Assembly (NCBI GenBank): GCA_020638055.1
Contig: JACKJH010000004.1
Location: 251,501 to 315,500 of the forward strand
DNA from: Hyphomicrobiaceae bacterium
Lineage (GTDB): Bacteria; Pseudomonadota; Alphaproteobacteria; Rhizobiales; Hyphomicrobiaceae
Length of the DNA stretch: 64,000 nt
Direction: 5' to 3'
Shown here: one piece after another, positions 18,230-27,268 of the stretch
Layout of the letters: the number at the start of each line of letters is the position of its first letter
How positions within the stretch are numbered: the stretch's first letter is position 1
The notes under the pieces: generated by a model
The model's input: only the letters and a program-made list of their open reading frames with translations
Database searches by the model: none
Told to the model about the DNA's origin: nothing
Program-made: the position numbers and the translations under genes

Positions 18230-18505
18230 ATGTCAGAACGCATCTTGGTAGTTGAAGACGACCCGCTAATTGCTGACACGATCAGGCTTAACATCCGGGG
18301 CGAAGTCCCGGATGCCGACATTATTCACGTCAGGACCGTGCAGGAAGCCCGACTGGCCGTGGAGCGCGACGAACCATACGACTTCGTCTACGTTGATTTG
18401 TGGTCCGATGACGTAAGCGGCTTCCAAGGTTTGCGCGAATTCAAGAAGATGTTTCCAGGTCAATCCGTGCTGATTGCCTTCCGCCATCTCACCATGACGG
18501 CGTGA
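18230..18505 (+). CDS. Truncated stand-alone response-regulator receiver domain
   Basis: The 91-residue protein starts SERILVVEDDPLIADTIR, a clear receiver-domain lead with the acidic pair. The likely phosphoacceptor Asp lies in FVYVDLWSDD (strand 3). The frame stops after strand 4 (SVLIAFRHLTMTA), so the usual Lys-containing strand 5 and last helix are missing; full domains are about 120 residues. No continuation was found in the other two frames before infC. It is convergent with infC and lies between infC and rpmI. It may be a decayed gene or a short protein that depends on a partner. Confidence 0.6.
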   Translation: MSERILVVEDDPLIADTIRLNIRGEVPDADIIHVRTVQEARLAVERDEPYDFVYVDLWSDDVSGFQGLREFKKMFPGQSVLIAFRHLTMTA

Positions 18506-18568
18506 GGCACCCGAATGCAGGCACGGTGGGCTTCTTTACATGGTGGGCTTTAGGAGGCGCTCGCGGGA

Positions 18569-19108
18569 TCACCGCGGCGCCAACACCATCACCATCTGGC
18601 GGCCTTCCAGGCGCGGCTCGCTCTCAACCTTGGCGATGCCTTCGAGTTCGGCTTTGACGCGCTGCAAAACCGCCATGCCCAGATCCTGGTGAGCCATCTC
18701 GCGGCCACGGAAGCGCAAGGTTACCTTGACCTTGTCGCCGTCTTCGAAAAATCGCTTTATAGCCCGGATCTTGACATCATAATCGTGATCGTCGATCGCC
18801 GGACGCATCTTGATCTCTTTGATTTCGACGATCTTTTGCTTTTTACGGGCTTCGGCGGCTTTCTTCTGCTGCTCGAATTTATATTTCCCGTAGTCCATGA
18901 TCTTGCAGACCGGAGGCTGCGCATCAGGCGAAACCTCGACCAAATCGAGGCCCGCCGCGTTGGCGCGCTCTTGGGCGTCCTGTCGGCCAACTACGCCGAC
19001 ATTGTCACCGGTCTCGTCAATCAATCGGACTTCCCGAACCCGGATCGCATCGTTGATCCTCGGGCCGGATTGCTCGCGCTCAGGCGCGGCTCGCATTGGG
19101 CGGCGGAT
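18569..19108 (-). CDS. infC: Translation initiation factor IF-3, probable ATC start
   Basis: It binds the 30S subunit and checks start-codon pairing. The N-domain (PRINDAIRVREVRLID), the lysine-rich linker (KKAAEARKKQK) and the C-domain (KMRPAIDDHDYDVK...GREMAHQDLG) are complete. An ATG at 19096 exists but sits 20 bases from the only good ribosome site. That GAGGAG site is 8 bases from an in-frame ATC at 19106-19108, which gives 179 residues with a start reading I/M-R-R-P-M-R. Rare start codons are known for infC and allow IF-3 to repress itself. The ATC choice is an inference from spacing. Confidence 0.95.
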   Translation of the reverse strand: MRRPMRAAPEREQSGPRINDAIRVREVRLIDETGDNVGVVGRQDAQERANAAGLDLVEVSPDAQPPVCKIMDYGKYKFEQQKKAAEARKKQKIVEIKEIKMRPAIDDHDYDVKIRAIKRFFEDGDKVKVTLRFRGREMAHQDLGMAVLQRVKAELEGIAKVESEPRLEGRQMVMVLAPR

Positions 19109-19122
19109 GTTGGTCTCTCCTC
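19106..19122 (-). promoter_or_regulatory. infC ribosome-binding site with ATC start
   Basis: On the minus strand GAGGAG (19122 down to 19117) is followed by AGACCAAC and then ATC at 19108-19106. The spacing of 8 is ideal for ATC and poor for the later ATG. A non-AUG infC start is a known self-control device, because IF-3 itself rejects such codons. Confidence 0.65.
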
Positions 19123-19894
19123 AGGTCGCCTCGGGTCAGATTAATGAGGGTGCAATAAACGCACCCGAAATACGCCAACGGCCGCACCGGCTCCGGAAAT
19201 CGGGGCGTGTCGGCACGGTGACGTTGGACTGCGCAGAAGAAAGAGAAAAAGCGCCGGGAAGTCAAGTCAACCGCGGGGTTTAGGGCCAATTTTGGTATTC
19301 GGAGTGATGCGGCGAGGCGTCGCTTCGGTTCTGCGGGGGCAGGTCTGGCGCTTTGCAGTTGTATTTGAAGAGTTTGGTTGAGCCCGGTTAAAGTTATCGC
19401 TTTCGATCGAGAGCAAATTGCGTGCGCAGTCAAGTGAAGAGTGCAAAGTTGCGTCGAGTTAACATTCGGGAATCTGAACGTTGAAACACTCATAAATGCG
19501 TTCTATTTGCGTTTGGTGGGTGGGCTATACTGCTTTCCATCGCGATGCTCCAAATGCCGACGCAACTCGCAATTGATATCATCTCGCTTTCGTTGTGGCA
19601 GACAAACGTCTGCAGAACCTAGGGTGAAGATGATCGATTGCAGCTAGCCACATTGCGCACATCCGGTCTTGAGGGTTTGTCCACAAGTCCTATCATTCCA
19701 ACTTGAATAATATCGTTTGGAGGCGCCCAAAACTTGTGGGAGATTATTTGTCTCCCAAGTAAGATTTCTGACGCCTAGATAGTATTCGTGCCACAATCTA
19801 ATATGTGTCGCATTTGTTTCAGCTAAACTTGAATGTGACACCATCAATATGTCTTACGGGCGTCTCTATGACGTGTTATGGGGAAGGGGAATAA
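19109..19894. other. Long intergenic region, no gene seen
   Basis: It holds the infC promoter and leader on the left and becomes AT-rich toward the right, where the island begins. No RNA gene, repeat or coding segment with a ribosome site was recognised. The ribosome site AAGGGG for the next gene is at the right end. Confidence 0.4.
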
Positions 19895-20581
19895 GTGTTA
19901 AAGGGTCAAGATGGCGAGGCAAAGCGCGGAACCCGAGACAATTATTCACAGTTGTGCGTGTTGCTGATCGCCGGCCCATCGGGTTCGGGAAAGTCAACCT
20001 TCATTGATGCGTTGCGCAGCGATCAATTGCCACTTCAATTGCGCAATTCATTTCCAGTCGATGTAGCAAGCTGGCCTGCATTTGAGGCTAATGACGTTCT
20101 CAAGCGCGGCGACAATTACCAAAAGCTCCATCCCGATTTGTTCGAGAAAAGGGGGGTAATTTTGCATTACGATACCTTTTTCATTCACCGCGCGGGGTTG
20201 AGCAGTTATGCCGAAGATCCTATTTGGCCCATTATAACGACGGCAGCTAAATTGTACGTCGTATCGATCGAGCCAACGGCCAGCCAACTTCAAGATCAGT
20301 TCTTTGAGCGCTTTCATTTGCACATGAAAAGTAAAGGAGTAATGAGATCTGCTTGGCATAGATTGGTCAAACGGCGTATGAGGCAATTGAACTACAAATT
20401 GTTTCGAAAGGGCATGCCAGACAGTGCTTCGTTATATAAAAGCACGGATACCATTGAGTCTTGGCAGGGGCGGTGGGAGCAGGCGCTTAGCTCTTTAACC
20501 TTTATCAAAGCGGAGAACAGACTTGTCCGTATCAAGCCCTGCCGCGATCAGGATGGACAGAATACCTACGTGATGAAATAG
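19895..20581 (+). CDS. P-loop NTPase of unknown function
   Basis: The 228-residue protein carries a clear Walker A motif, GPSGSGKST (27-35), after a hydrophobic strand (CVLLIAG). A later HYDTFF segment could supply the metal-site Asp. The C-terminal half is basic (LVKRRMRQLNYKLFRKG). It looks like a small kinase or nucleotide-binding protein, with no specific family recognised. The start is GTG 19895 behind AAGGGG. It is the first gene of the AT-rich block; the next gene starts 91 bases downstream on the same strand. Neighbours that appear to handle nucleotide sugars hint at surface-glycan work, which is an inference only. Confidence 0.7.
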   Translation: MLKGQDGEAKRGTRDNYSQLCVLLIAGPSGSGKSTFIDALRSDQLPLQLRNSFPVDVASWPAFEANDVLKRGDNYQKLHPDLFEKRGVILHYDTFFIHRAGLSSYAEDPIWPIITTAAKLYVVSIEPTASQLQDQFFERFHLHMKSKGVMRSAWHRLVKRRMRQLNYKLFRKGMPDSASLYKSTDTIESWQGRWEQALSSLTFIKAENRLVRIKPCRDQDGQNTYVMK

Positions 20582-20672
20582 ATTGAATAATTTAAAGGTC
20601 GTAGGTTCGCAAAACTGAATGCGCCGCAGCGTCAGTGGTTATTTCTTTCTCCAGCTCAACACGGAAAAGCGT

Positions 20673-22178
20673 ATGATATCGCTCAGCAATATATTCGCGA
20701 ACAAACTTGTGATGTTGGTAGGTGATGTTGGGCAAGTCTGTCTGAATGCTGTAATGGCTTGCGAGCCTAAGGAAGTGCTTTTGTTCTCACGAACTGGCCC
20801 AGAGTTACCGGAGCGGCACTCAGGACATGTTTCTGCCCGACTTCGTCGCCTTTCAGACCTTTCTAAAACGAATTGCGAGGTTGCCATCTTTGATGCTGTA
20901 ACAAGTCTCGCTCTTAATAAAAAGCGCTATTTTTGGGAAACTCGATTGCAAACGCTGCTGGTACCAAAGGGGATAGCCTCACTGTTATATTTAGGAGGGC
21001 TGAGTTATTATCGGAAAAAAAAACGTCTCACCATAATGGGTGAAGTTACCTTGGGTAATAAAAATGGGAGTAGAGAATTTTTGGTCGTCTCAATTCTCCG
21101 AGGCGAGAATTCGCACAATCGGCGGCTTTTTGCTCCACACGATTGGACACCTCATCAAATACTGTCACATATGGCCGGATTAAATTATGTTCTACTACGC
21201 TCTATTGATGCTATTTCGGCTGGGAAAGATTTTAAAGACATAGACATATTGGTGTCAGATGATGATTTGGTGGAGTTAAGAAGTAGGTTTGGGCAAAAAG
21301 TTGGCCTTTATCAAATTGACGCTTATTCGGAAGGCGGTGCTTTGGGGCATGACTTCCAATCGGTTCCGTATTTCTTCCCCAGATTCGCTAGGGAAATCCT
21401 TGGAAGTGCTGAAATCTTGCCAAACCAAATCCGAGTGCCGTCGGCTAAATATCGCTATTTATCACTAGCTTATCATCTGCTCTTTCATGGAAAATCTAGA
21501 CACATTGAGGATCTTAATGATTTGTCGGAAAATACGTTTGGTAATGCAAGGCATTACCATTCGCTTATTTCAGCTGCTGGCGATGCCGGTTTTAGCGAGC
21601 CACGGTCCCTGAGCGACATTGATGCGCATCTGCATGATTGTGACGCCTTCCCAAGCGCCGACATTCTTGGTTTCTATGCAAGGCGAAATCGTTTTGTCAG
21701 TCAGCGATACCTGTCGAGCAAACAAGCGCTACCTGGCTTGGTGACATTTTTTACACGAGATTACAATCAAACTTCCAACGTAACTGACGCTATAGAGCGT
21801 GCACTAGCGGAAAACTTTGAGATTCTAGCAAAGGGACCGCTCGATGAGCAAACGCGGTGTGTCGTGAATGAGCGGGTTCGTGGTGGGAATTGGCGGGATA
21901 ACGTTGACGCTTCATCGGGTGAACCAACCTCCTGGTATGTGTGTTGGGATCCCACGCCAATTTCAGTAGATCGTAAATTACGTAAGAAGTATCCGCATCT
22001 GGACAATGCGAGAACATTGGCCCTGAAATTGCGATTGCGAGAATTGGCGGGTGGTAAACGCATCTTGCATTCAAGCGACAATTCTGGGGAGGCGCTTGAG
22101 CATGTCAGAGTCCTAAATCTTGAACAACATCCAGGGATTGCAAAAAAAATTGAAAAAATACGTCAAGCGGCAGCGTGA
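20673..22178 (+). CDS. Large protein with nucleotidyltransferase-like motif, function unknown
   Basis: The 501-residue protein has no close family that I recognise. Residues 10-110 resemble a Rossmann-like lead (LVMLVGDVGQ..., EVLLFSR...). At about 170-200, YVLLRSIDAISAGKDFKDIDILV contains the spaced Asp pair (D189, D191) of the nucleotidyltransferase fold. The C-terminus has GGKRILHSSDN (H466), which recalls the HGSD active-site loop of nucleoside diphosphate kinases. That likeness is weak. ATG 20673 has GGAA upstream; ATG 20619 is possible but has no ribosome site. The gene is AT-rich: the 60 bases from 21001 contain only 21 G or C. It lies between the P-loop gene and the ELM1-like gene. 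Confidence 0.6.
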   Translation: MISLSNIFANKLVMLVGDVGQVCLNAVMACEPKEVLLFSRTGPELPERHSGHVSARLRRLSDLSKTNCEVAIFDAVTSLALNKKRYFWETRLQTLLVPKGIASLLYLGGLSYYRKKKRLTIMGEVTLGNKNGSREFLVVSILRGENSHNRRLFAPHDWTPHQILSHMAGLNYVLLRSIDAISAGKDFKDIDILVSDDDLVELRSRFGQKVGLYQIDAYSEGGALGHDFQSVPYFFPRFAREILGSAEILPNQIRVPSAKYRYLSLAYHLLFHGKSRHIEDLNDLSENTFGNARHYHSLISAAGDAGFSEPRSLSDIDAHLHDCDAFPSADILGFYARRNRFVSQRYLSSKQALPGLVTFFTRDYNQTSNVTDAIERALAENFEILAKGPLDEQTRCVVNERVRGGNWRDNVDASSGEPTSWYVCWDPTPISVDRKLRKKYPHLDNARTLALKLRLRELAGGKRILHSSDNSGEALEHVRVLNLEQHPGIAKKIEKIRQAAA

Positions 22179-22362
22179 TGAACAGGCGATAGGAATTTGG
22201 CTAGAAATACGGGTATTACAAAAGCGCTTGCATTGTAAGTAATCTCTGTTTTTGAAAGAGTGTAATGGAAAGTCGTTTGGGAAATAGTATCAGATGTGTT
22301 TGGAGGCTGGACTGTTGGCGATGTGAGCGCCCACAATTGCACTCATCTGATAGGGATAATTT

Positions 22363-23397
22363 ATGCGTGATGTTTTAAAAATTTTACTTTTTGCTGACAA
22401 TCGGCCTGGGCATGTGCAGCTTGCCGAGGGTGTCATAGCAGCCATATCGCATTGTCGACCCGTCGATGTGCTTCGTGTTGATGTGGCGCGCTCTGTTCTG
22501 TTTCCCAACAGACTTCTTGCGCGACTCTTGACCACGGCTATCAATAAAAAATGGTTGTTGAGCGTAGCGTACAATGTTGACGTGAACCGACTCGAGGGAC
22601 GAGAACTCATCGTTTCGTCTGGCGGAAATACCTTGGGAGCTAATATACTCGCGGCTCGTCTACTCGGTGCTGTCAATATTTTTTACGGCTCATTACGTCA
22701 ATTTGACCCTCTTGACATTGCTCTCGCCTTAACTTCATACGAGCATCATACAACGCATCCAAATATCGTCGCTGCACTCAAACCAAGTAGCCTGGATCCA
22801 GATGAATTTCCAGCTTACACAAGCGTAGATGAAGTCCCAAGAACACTAGGTGTTCTGATAGGCGGAGATGGAAGTGGCCTTTTCTATACGCAAGAAGATT
22901 GGATTGGCCTCTTGAACTTTTGCCAGTGCTTTCACGACGCTTTCGCATCCAAGTTTATTGTTGCAAACTCACGTCGAACACCCCACAAAACTAGCGATCT
23001 CATTGCGCAGTTTGCCGCTCGCAATGGCGCATTCGTCGAATTCATAGATGTACGCACGGCGGGGCCCGGAACGCTCCCGCCACTTTTCGCGCAATCAGAA
23101 GTAGTTTTAGCCAGCGCAGATTCCAGCTCAATGGTGTCAGAGGCAATTTGGCTGCGTCGCCCCACGCTGGCGCTATACCCAATGAATGGCAGATTGGAGC
23201 ATGCCGAAGCAGTTTATCGTGCTCAGCTGGTTACGAAGGGTCATCTTGCTGAAATATCGATTGAAGATTTGACGCCGCGGTCGGTTTTGACGCACTTGAC
23301 TGCTTTAACACCGATGAGGAATAATCCCCGACAGTCATTGGCTGATCTATTGCGTAAGCGATTGCCGACGCTTTTTGGCGATTTGCCTAGTTCTTGA
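22363..23397 (+). CDS. ELM1/DUF1022-family protein (glycosyltransferase-like)
   Basis: The 344-residue protein has the family marks ADNRPGHVQLAEG (N-terminal), SSGGNTLGAN, VLIGGDGSGLFYT and ASADSSSMVSEA. The family is named after plant mitochondrial fission ELM1. Bacterial members are predicted GT-B-fold nucleotide-sugar enzymes and often sit near lipopolysaccharide genes. The ATG at 22363 follows AGGGA. Third gene of the AT-rich block; it is convergent with the GT4 gene, with only 48 bases between the stops. Confidence 0.8.
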   Translation: MRDVLKILLFADNRPGHVQLAEGVIAAISHCRPVDVLRVDVARSVLFPNRLLARLLTTAINKKWLLSVAYNVDVNRLEGRELIVSSGGNTLGANILAARLLGAVNIFYGSLRQFDPLDIALALTSYEHHTTHPNIVAALKPSSLDPDEFPAYTSVDEVPRTLGVLIGGDGSGLFYTQEDWIGLLNFCQCFHDAFASKFIVANSRRTPHKTSDLIAQFAARNGAFVEFIDVRTAGPGTLPPLFAQSEVVLASADSSSMVSEAIWLRRPTLALYPMNGRLEHAEAVYRAQLVTKGHLAEISIEDLTPRSVLTHLTALTPMRNNPRQSLADLLRKRLPTLFGDLPSS

Positions 23398-23445
23398 TTA
23401 TTCCAACAATGGCACTGCCAGAACGTAAAGCCCATTGAATTTATT

Positions 23446-24645
23446 TCAGCCGAACCGGCCAGCAAGGTTTGTGCCTAGCAAGTGATCATAGACGGCAAGC
23501 GTATTCGTTTGAAGCTGATGTGTTGTGAAGTTTTCGCGGGCGTTGGCTTGGGCGCGGGCTGCCATGGCCGTCCGTTCGTTTGGTTTCAGCATAAGCATCA
23601 GCACCTCGGAAATAGCATGCGCCAGTGCGTCTGGATCGTGTGGTGGTACGTGCCGGCCAGTTGACGTGCTTGCGTTGTAAGCCGGCGGCGCCAGCACGGT
23701 GAAGGGCGGCGCGCCGATTGCGCTCGCGATTACAGGAACGCCCATGGCTTGCGCTTCGACCGAGGTACGCCCGAAGGCTTCAGGCTCGGTCGATGCGATC
23801 AAAACGATATCGCTCGATGCAAAAGCCGCCGGCATGTCTTCAACATGCCCGACCAGACGGACGCGTTCGCCCAGCCTGTCCTTCGCGATCATTTTTTCCA
23901 ATTCCTGGATGTAATAACCCCGCCCCTGGGCGTCACCTGCCAGAATAAATACCACATCGGAAAAATCCCAACGGCGTGCCAATTGCGCAGCCGCATTGAT
24001 GACCACGCTCTGGCCCTTCCACCGCGTCAGCCGCGCGGGATGCAAAACGACCCGTTGCCCTGGCGATATGCCCCAGGCCGTCCGCAGGGCCGAGATACGT
24101 TCAGCAGTAACGAGTGCGCGGTCGAAGCGGTCAATGTCAACGCCGCGATTTATGACAGCGATTTTCGATGCATCGATATTGTAGCGTTCGCGAACGACAT
24201 TTGCGGTATAGCCGGAATTGGCAATGACGATATCGCCCCGCGCCATAACGCTATTGTAGCGTCGTTTAAGCGGGCCCTTCTCATTGTAGATGCCGTGATA
24301 GGTCGTCACGAAACGGGCGCGTGCACGACGGGCGGCTATATACGCACTCCAGGCTGGTGCACGCGAGCGCGCGTGAACCAGATCGACGCCTGCGTTTCGA
24401 ATGAGGTGCGTTAGCGCCGCAGCATTGGCATACATGCGAAGCGGGTTCTTGGTCGCGGCGGGAAAGCGTATCATTTCCGCGCCTGCGGCTTCGACCTCGC
24501 GGCACAGCCGGCCTCCTTCAGCCAAAACCATCGCCCGCCCTCCAGCCTTGACTATGGCTTGAGCAACCTCGACCGTGGTGCGCTCTGCGCCGCCAGTGTC
24601 GAGCTCGGGTATGATCTGGAGTATGGTCGGGCGCTTTTCAGCCAC
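23446..24645 (-). CDS. GT4-family glycosyltransferase
   Basis: A GT-B-fold transferase of 399 residues. The acceptor-side loop GGAERTTVE (about 19-27) and an HARSRAPAW segment lie in the N-domain. The donor-side pieces HPARLTRWKGQ and STEPEAFGRTSVEAQAMG (the EX7E region) lie in the C-domain. The family builds lipopolysaccharide or other surface glycans at the cytosolic face of the inner membrane. Base use is like the rest of the chromosome, unlike the block next to it. It is divergent from the hydrolase gene. Confidence 0.9.
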   Translation of the reverse strand: MAEKRPTILQIIPELDTGGAERTTVEVAQAIVKAGGRAMVLAEGGRLCREVEAAGAEMIRFPAATKNPLRMYANAAALTHLIRNAGVDLVHARSRAPAWSAYIAARRARARFVTTYHGIYNEKGPLKRRYNSVMARGDIVIANSGYTANVVRERYNIDASKIAVINRGVDIDRFDRALVTAERISALRTAWGISPGQRVVLHPARLTRWKGQSVVINAAAQLARRWDFSDVVFILAGDAQGRGYYIQELEKMIAKDRLGERVRLVGHVEDMPAAFASSDIVLIASTEPEAFGRTSVEAQAMGVPVIASAIGAPPFTVLAPPAYNASTSTGRHVPPHDPDALAHAISEVLMLMLKPNERTAMAARAQANARENFTTHQLQTNTLAVYDHLLGTNLAGRFG

Positions 24646-24683
24646 GAGAAGCTCCGTCGGTCAAAAAGATGAGGTGTCATAGG

Positions 24684-25472
24684 ATGGTGGACGAAGAACT
24701 GCAATTCCTCACTGTAGCGGATGCGGGAAAGTCCCGAAGGATTGCCTTTATCCGGGCGCCGTCAAAAAGGGCGGACGGGCTTGGACTTATGTGGTTGCCG
24801 GGTCTGAAGTCTGACATGATCTCGACAAAAGCAGCGGCTTTGGCGCAGTGGACGGCGCCGCGCGGCCTGGGCATGACACGTTTCGATTATTCTGGGCACG
24901 GTCGGTCTGAAGGTGTTTTTGAGGCGGCAACGGTTGGCGATTGGCTGGCCGAAGCACGCGCAGTTTTCACCCAAACGAGCAAAGGCCCCCAGGTTTTGGT
25001 TGGGTCGTCGACGGGCGGACACATTGCACTGCTTTTGTTGCGAGATCTCTTGCAAGCAGCTCCTCAGCAGGCTGCGCGTATCAAGGCGCTTGTGCTCATT
25101 GCTCCGGCCTGGGATCTCACCGAGGAATTGATGTGGAATGAATTCGACGACGAGGCGCGCCGGGAATTGAAGGAGAACGGTGTCTATAACCGTCCTTCCG
25201 ACTATGGCGAGCCTTATGCAATCACGCGGCAGTTCATAGAAGAGGGGCGTAACCACCTTTTCAAGGCTGCGCCATTTGATCCGGGGCGGCCTGTCATCAT
25301 CCTGCAAGGCGTAATGGACAAAGATGTGCCAGTTGAGCATGCGCGTCGATTGGCTGGCTTTCTGACTGGTGACTGGGCCAAGCTGATTGAAGTCTCTGAC
25401 GGTGAACACCGCATGTCACGGCCGCAGGACTTGGCGCTCTTGTTCGATGAAATCGCAAAACTGGCAAGCTGA
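24684..25472 (+). CDS. Alpha/beta hydrolase
   Basis: The 262-residue hydrolase has an oxyanion-side MWLPGLKSDM loop, a nucleophile elbow GSSTGG and a late Asp (VMDKDVPVEHA) and His (DGEHRMSR), completing the triad. It resembles the small ABHD10/YqiA-like esterases of Alphaproteobacteria. The substrate is unknown. ATG 24684 has GAGG 9 bases upstream and is preferred to ATG 24669. The next gene starts 12 bases after the stop and is probably co-transcribed. Confidence 0.85.
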   Translation: MVDEELQFLTVADAGKSRRIAFIRAPSKRADGLGLMWLPGLKSDMISTKAAALAQWTAPRGLGMTRFDYSGHGRSEGVFEAATVGDWLAEARAVFTQTSKGPQVLVGSSTGGHIALLLLRDLLQAAPQQAARIKALVLIAPAWDLTEELMWNEFDDEARRELKENGVYNRPSDYGEPYAITRQFIEEGRNHLFKAAPFDPGRPVIILQGVMDKDVPVEHARRLAGFLTGDWAKLIEVSDGEHRMSRPQDLALLFDEIAKLAS

Positions 25473-25484
25473 GGTTCCGATATA

Positions 25485-26405
25485 ATGCACAAACAGGTTT
25501 CTAAGATGTTCTTCAACGGCTTCCGGTTCGCACTTTCATGTCTTGCCCTCCTCGGCATTCAAACTGTCCAGGTTTCTGCCGCAGATGATATGTCCGCATT
25601 CAGGACTGAAGTAATCCAGATGCTGAAAAATGTTGAGCCGGGGGTTGTTATCGAGCGGCTGCCTGAGCCCTTGATGCTGAAGGTTGGCGGTAACGAGGTG
25701 TCGCTTTCCAATATCTACCAAAAGTACCGCGAGTTGCCTGGCGACGAACGCAAACGTTTTTTGGAAAGTACGGTACCGCTACTCTTGCCGGCTCAATTCA
25801 AAAAACCAGCAAGCACCCCGGAGGATTTCAATGCCGCAAAGTCGCGCTTGCGCATCCAAATCGCACCCGTCGATTACGTTGCCCACGTTGCTGAAAAGTT
25901 GAAGAAAGAGCTGCCGCATCGCAAGCTGTCGCGGTTGGTTATTTCTACTTACGCCGTCGATTCGCCCAACATGCTGCGCTACGTCACATCAAGTGATCTC
26001 GATGCCTGGAAAGTCTCCGAGGATGATTTGCGCCGACAGGCTATCGCCAATCTCGATGCTGCATCCACCGATATAGAACTGAAACCATCGCAGCCAGCTA
26101 ACGGGGCCGGGGCCTATCTCGCCATAGGACGGGGCGACGGCTACATGGCAGCACGTATTTTGTGCCCACAGTTCATGCAGCGCGTGCAAAAAGCTCTGGG
26201 AACGAAGGTCATGATTGGCATTCCCAATCGCGACTTTCTTGTCATGTGGACCCCGGATTTTGCAAAGCGGCGTCAATTCGCCGCTCAGGTTGCCGCTGAC
26301 TTCAAGGCAAAATCGCACCCATTAACGCCGGAACTGCTTGTCTTCGACGAAAAGGGATTACGCCCGGCATCCAGCGGCGAGCTTGGCGATCACGGTCGCA
26401 AATGA
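25485..26405 (+). CDS. Secreted DUF1444-like protein
   Basis: The 306-residue protein has an N-terminal signal sequence (FALSCLALLGIQTVQVSAADD), so it should be periplasmic. Later segments LRYVTSSDLDAW and MIGIPNRDFLVMW resemble the DUF1444 (YtpQ) family, whose biochemical role is unknown. It follows the hydrolase by 12 bases, which suggests an operon, and is convergent with folE (27 bases between stops). The family assignment is moderate. Confidence 0.65.
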   Translation: MHKQVSKMFFNGFRFALSCLALLGIQTVQVSAADDMSAFRTEVIQMLKNVEPGVVIERLPEPLMLKVGGNEVSLSNIYQKYRELPGDERKRFLESTVPLLLPAQFKKPASTPEDFNAAKSRLRIQIAPVDYVAHVAEKLKKELPHRKLSRLVISTYAVDSPNMLRYVTSSDLDAWKVSEDDLRRQAIANLDAASTDIELKPSQPANGAGAYLAIGRGDGYMAARILCPQFMQRVQKALGTKVMIGIPNRDFLVMWTPDFAKRRQFAAQVAADFKAKSHPLTPELLVFDEKGLRPASSGELGDHGRK

Positions 26406-26432
26406 AATCGGCGCCTGCTCGATTGCCCCAAC

Positions 26433-27065
26433 TCAGTCGTCTACCAAGGATAAGAATTCCTGCCGGGTGATTGCGCTATCGCGAAATACACCGAGCATGC
26501 GACTGGTCACGAGATCGGTGCCTGGCTTGTGTACGCCGCGCGTGGTCATGCAGTGATGCTCGGCCTTGATGAGCACCGCTACGCCTTGCGGTTGCAGGAC
26601 CTCATCAATGACGTTGGCAATCTGCGCTGTCATCTTTTCCTGTATTTGGAGACGTTTGGCGAAGACCTGCACGACACGGGCGAGCTTTGATATGCCGACC
26701 ACACGGCCGTTTGGAATATACGCAACCCACGCCCTGCCGATAATCGGTGCCATGTGGTGTTCGCAGTGGCTTTCAAACCGAATGCCGCGCAATGAGATCA
26801 TTTCATCGTAGCCCTCGATTTCCTCGAAGGTTTTGGACAGGATCTCCGCCGGGTCCATCGCATAACCAGCAAAATGTTCCTGGAAAGCCTTGGCCACCCG
26901 CTTGGGCGTTTCAATCAAACCGTCGCGCGCAGGGTCTTCACCAGTCCAACGCAGGATTGTGCGCACGGCCTCCTCAACCTCTTCACGGCTGGGCTGACCT
27001 TTTTTGCTGGCGGCTTTTGCGGCGACCTTGGCTTCGTCGTAATCAGTGTCACGCGTGCGGCTCAT
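26433..27065 (-). CDS. folE: GTP cyclohydrolase I
   Basis: First enzyme of tetrahydrofolate synthesis; it converts GTP to dihydroneopterin triphosphate. All core motifs are present: the ETPKRVAKAF helix, the zinc and active-site loop SHCEHHMAP, YIPNGRVVGISKLAR, and AEHHCMTTRGV with the second Cys and His. Its 210 residues are normal; the first 25 are a charged lead seen in alphaproteobacterial forms. It lies downstream of addB on the same strand after a 203-base gap. Confidence 0.97.
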   Translation of the reverse strand: MSRTRDTDYDEAKVAAKAASKKGQPSREEVEEAVRTILRWTGEDPARDGLIETPKRVAKAFQEHFAGYAMDPAEILSKTFEEIEGYDEMISLRGIRFESHCEHHMAPIIGRAWVAYIPNGRVVGISKLARVVQVFAKRLQIQEKMTAQIANVIDEVLQPQGVAVLIKAEHHCMTTRGVHKPGTDLVTSRMLGVFRDSAITRQEFLSLVDD

Positions 27066-27105
27066 CTAGGGCAGTTTCCTCGTATGGTCTTATTCATTGA
27101 TGCGG

Positions 27106-27222
27106 GGTGCAAACCGGTCCCAATAGCGATCAGGTCGCCAACATGGGGAGTAAACGCCTCAGCCGCAACCCTTCGAAGTGTCGCGCATGCGGATTGCTAA
27201 TTCCTAAAATCCGGTTTGCACC
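27106..27222. repeat. Spaced 12-bp inverted repeat
   Basis: GGTGCAAACCGG at 27106-27117 and its exact complement CCGGTTTGCACC at 27211-27222 lie 93 bases apart in the addB-folE gap. It could be a hairpin base, a protein site pair or the scar of a lost insert. Confidence 0.5.
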
Positions 27223-27268
27223 GCAGTAGACCGGCAGTGCGCGCTGATGCGATCTGGCGCAATGCGCG

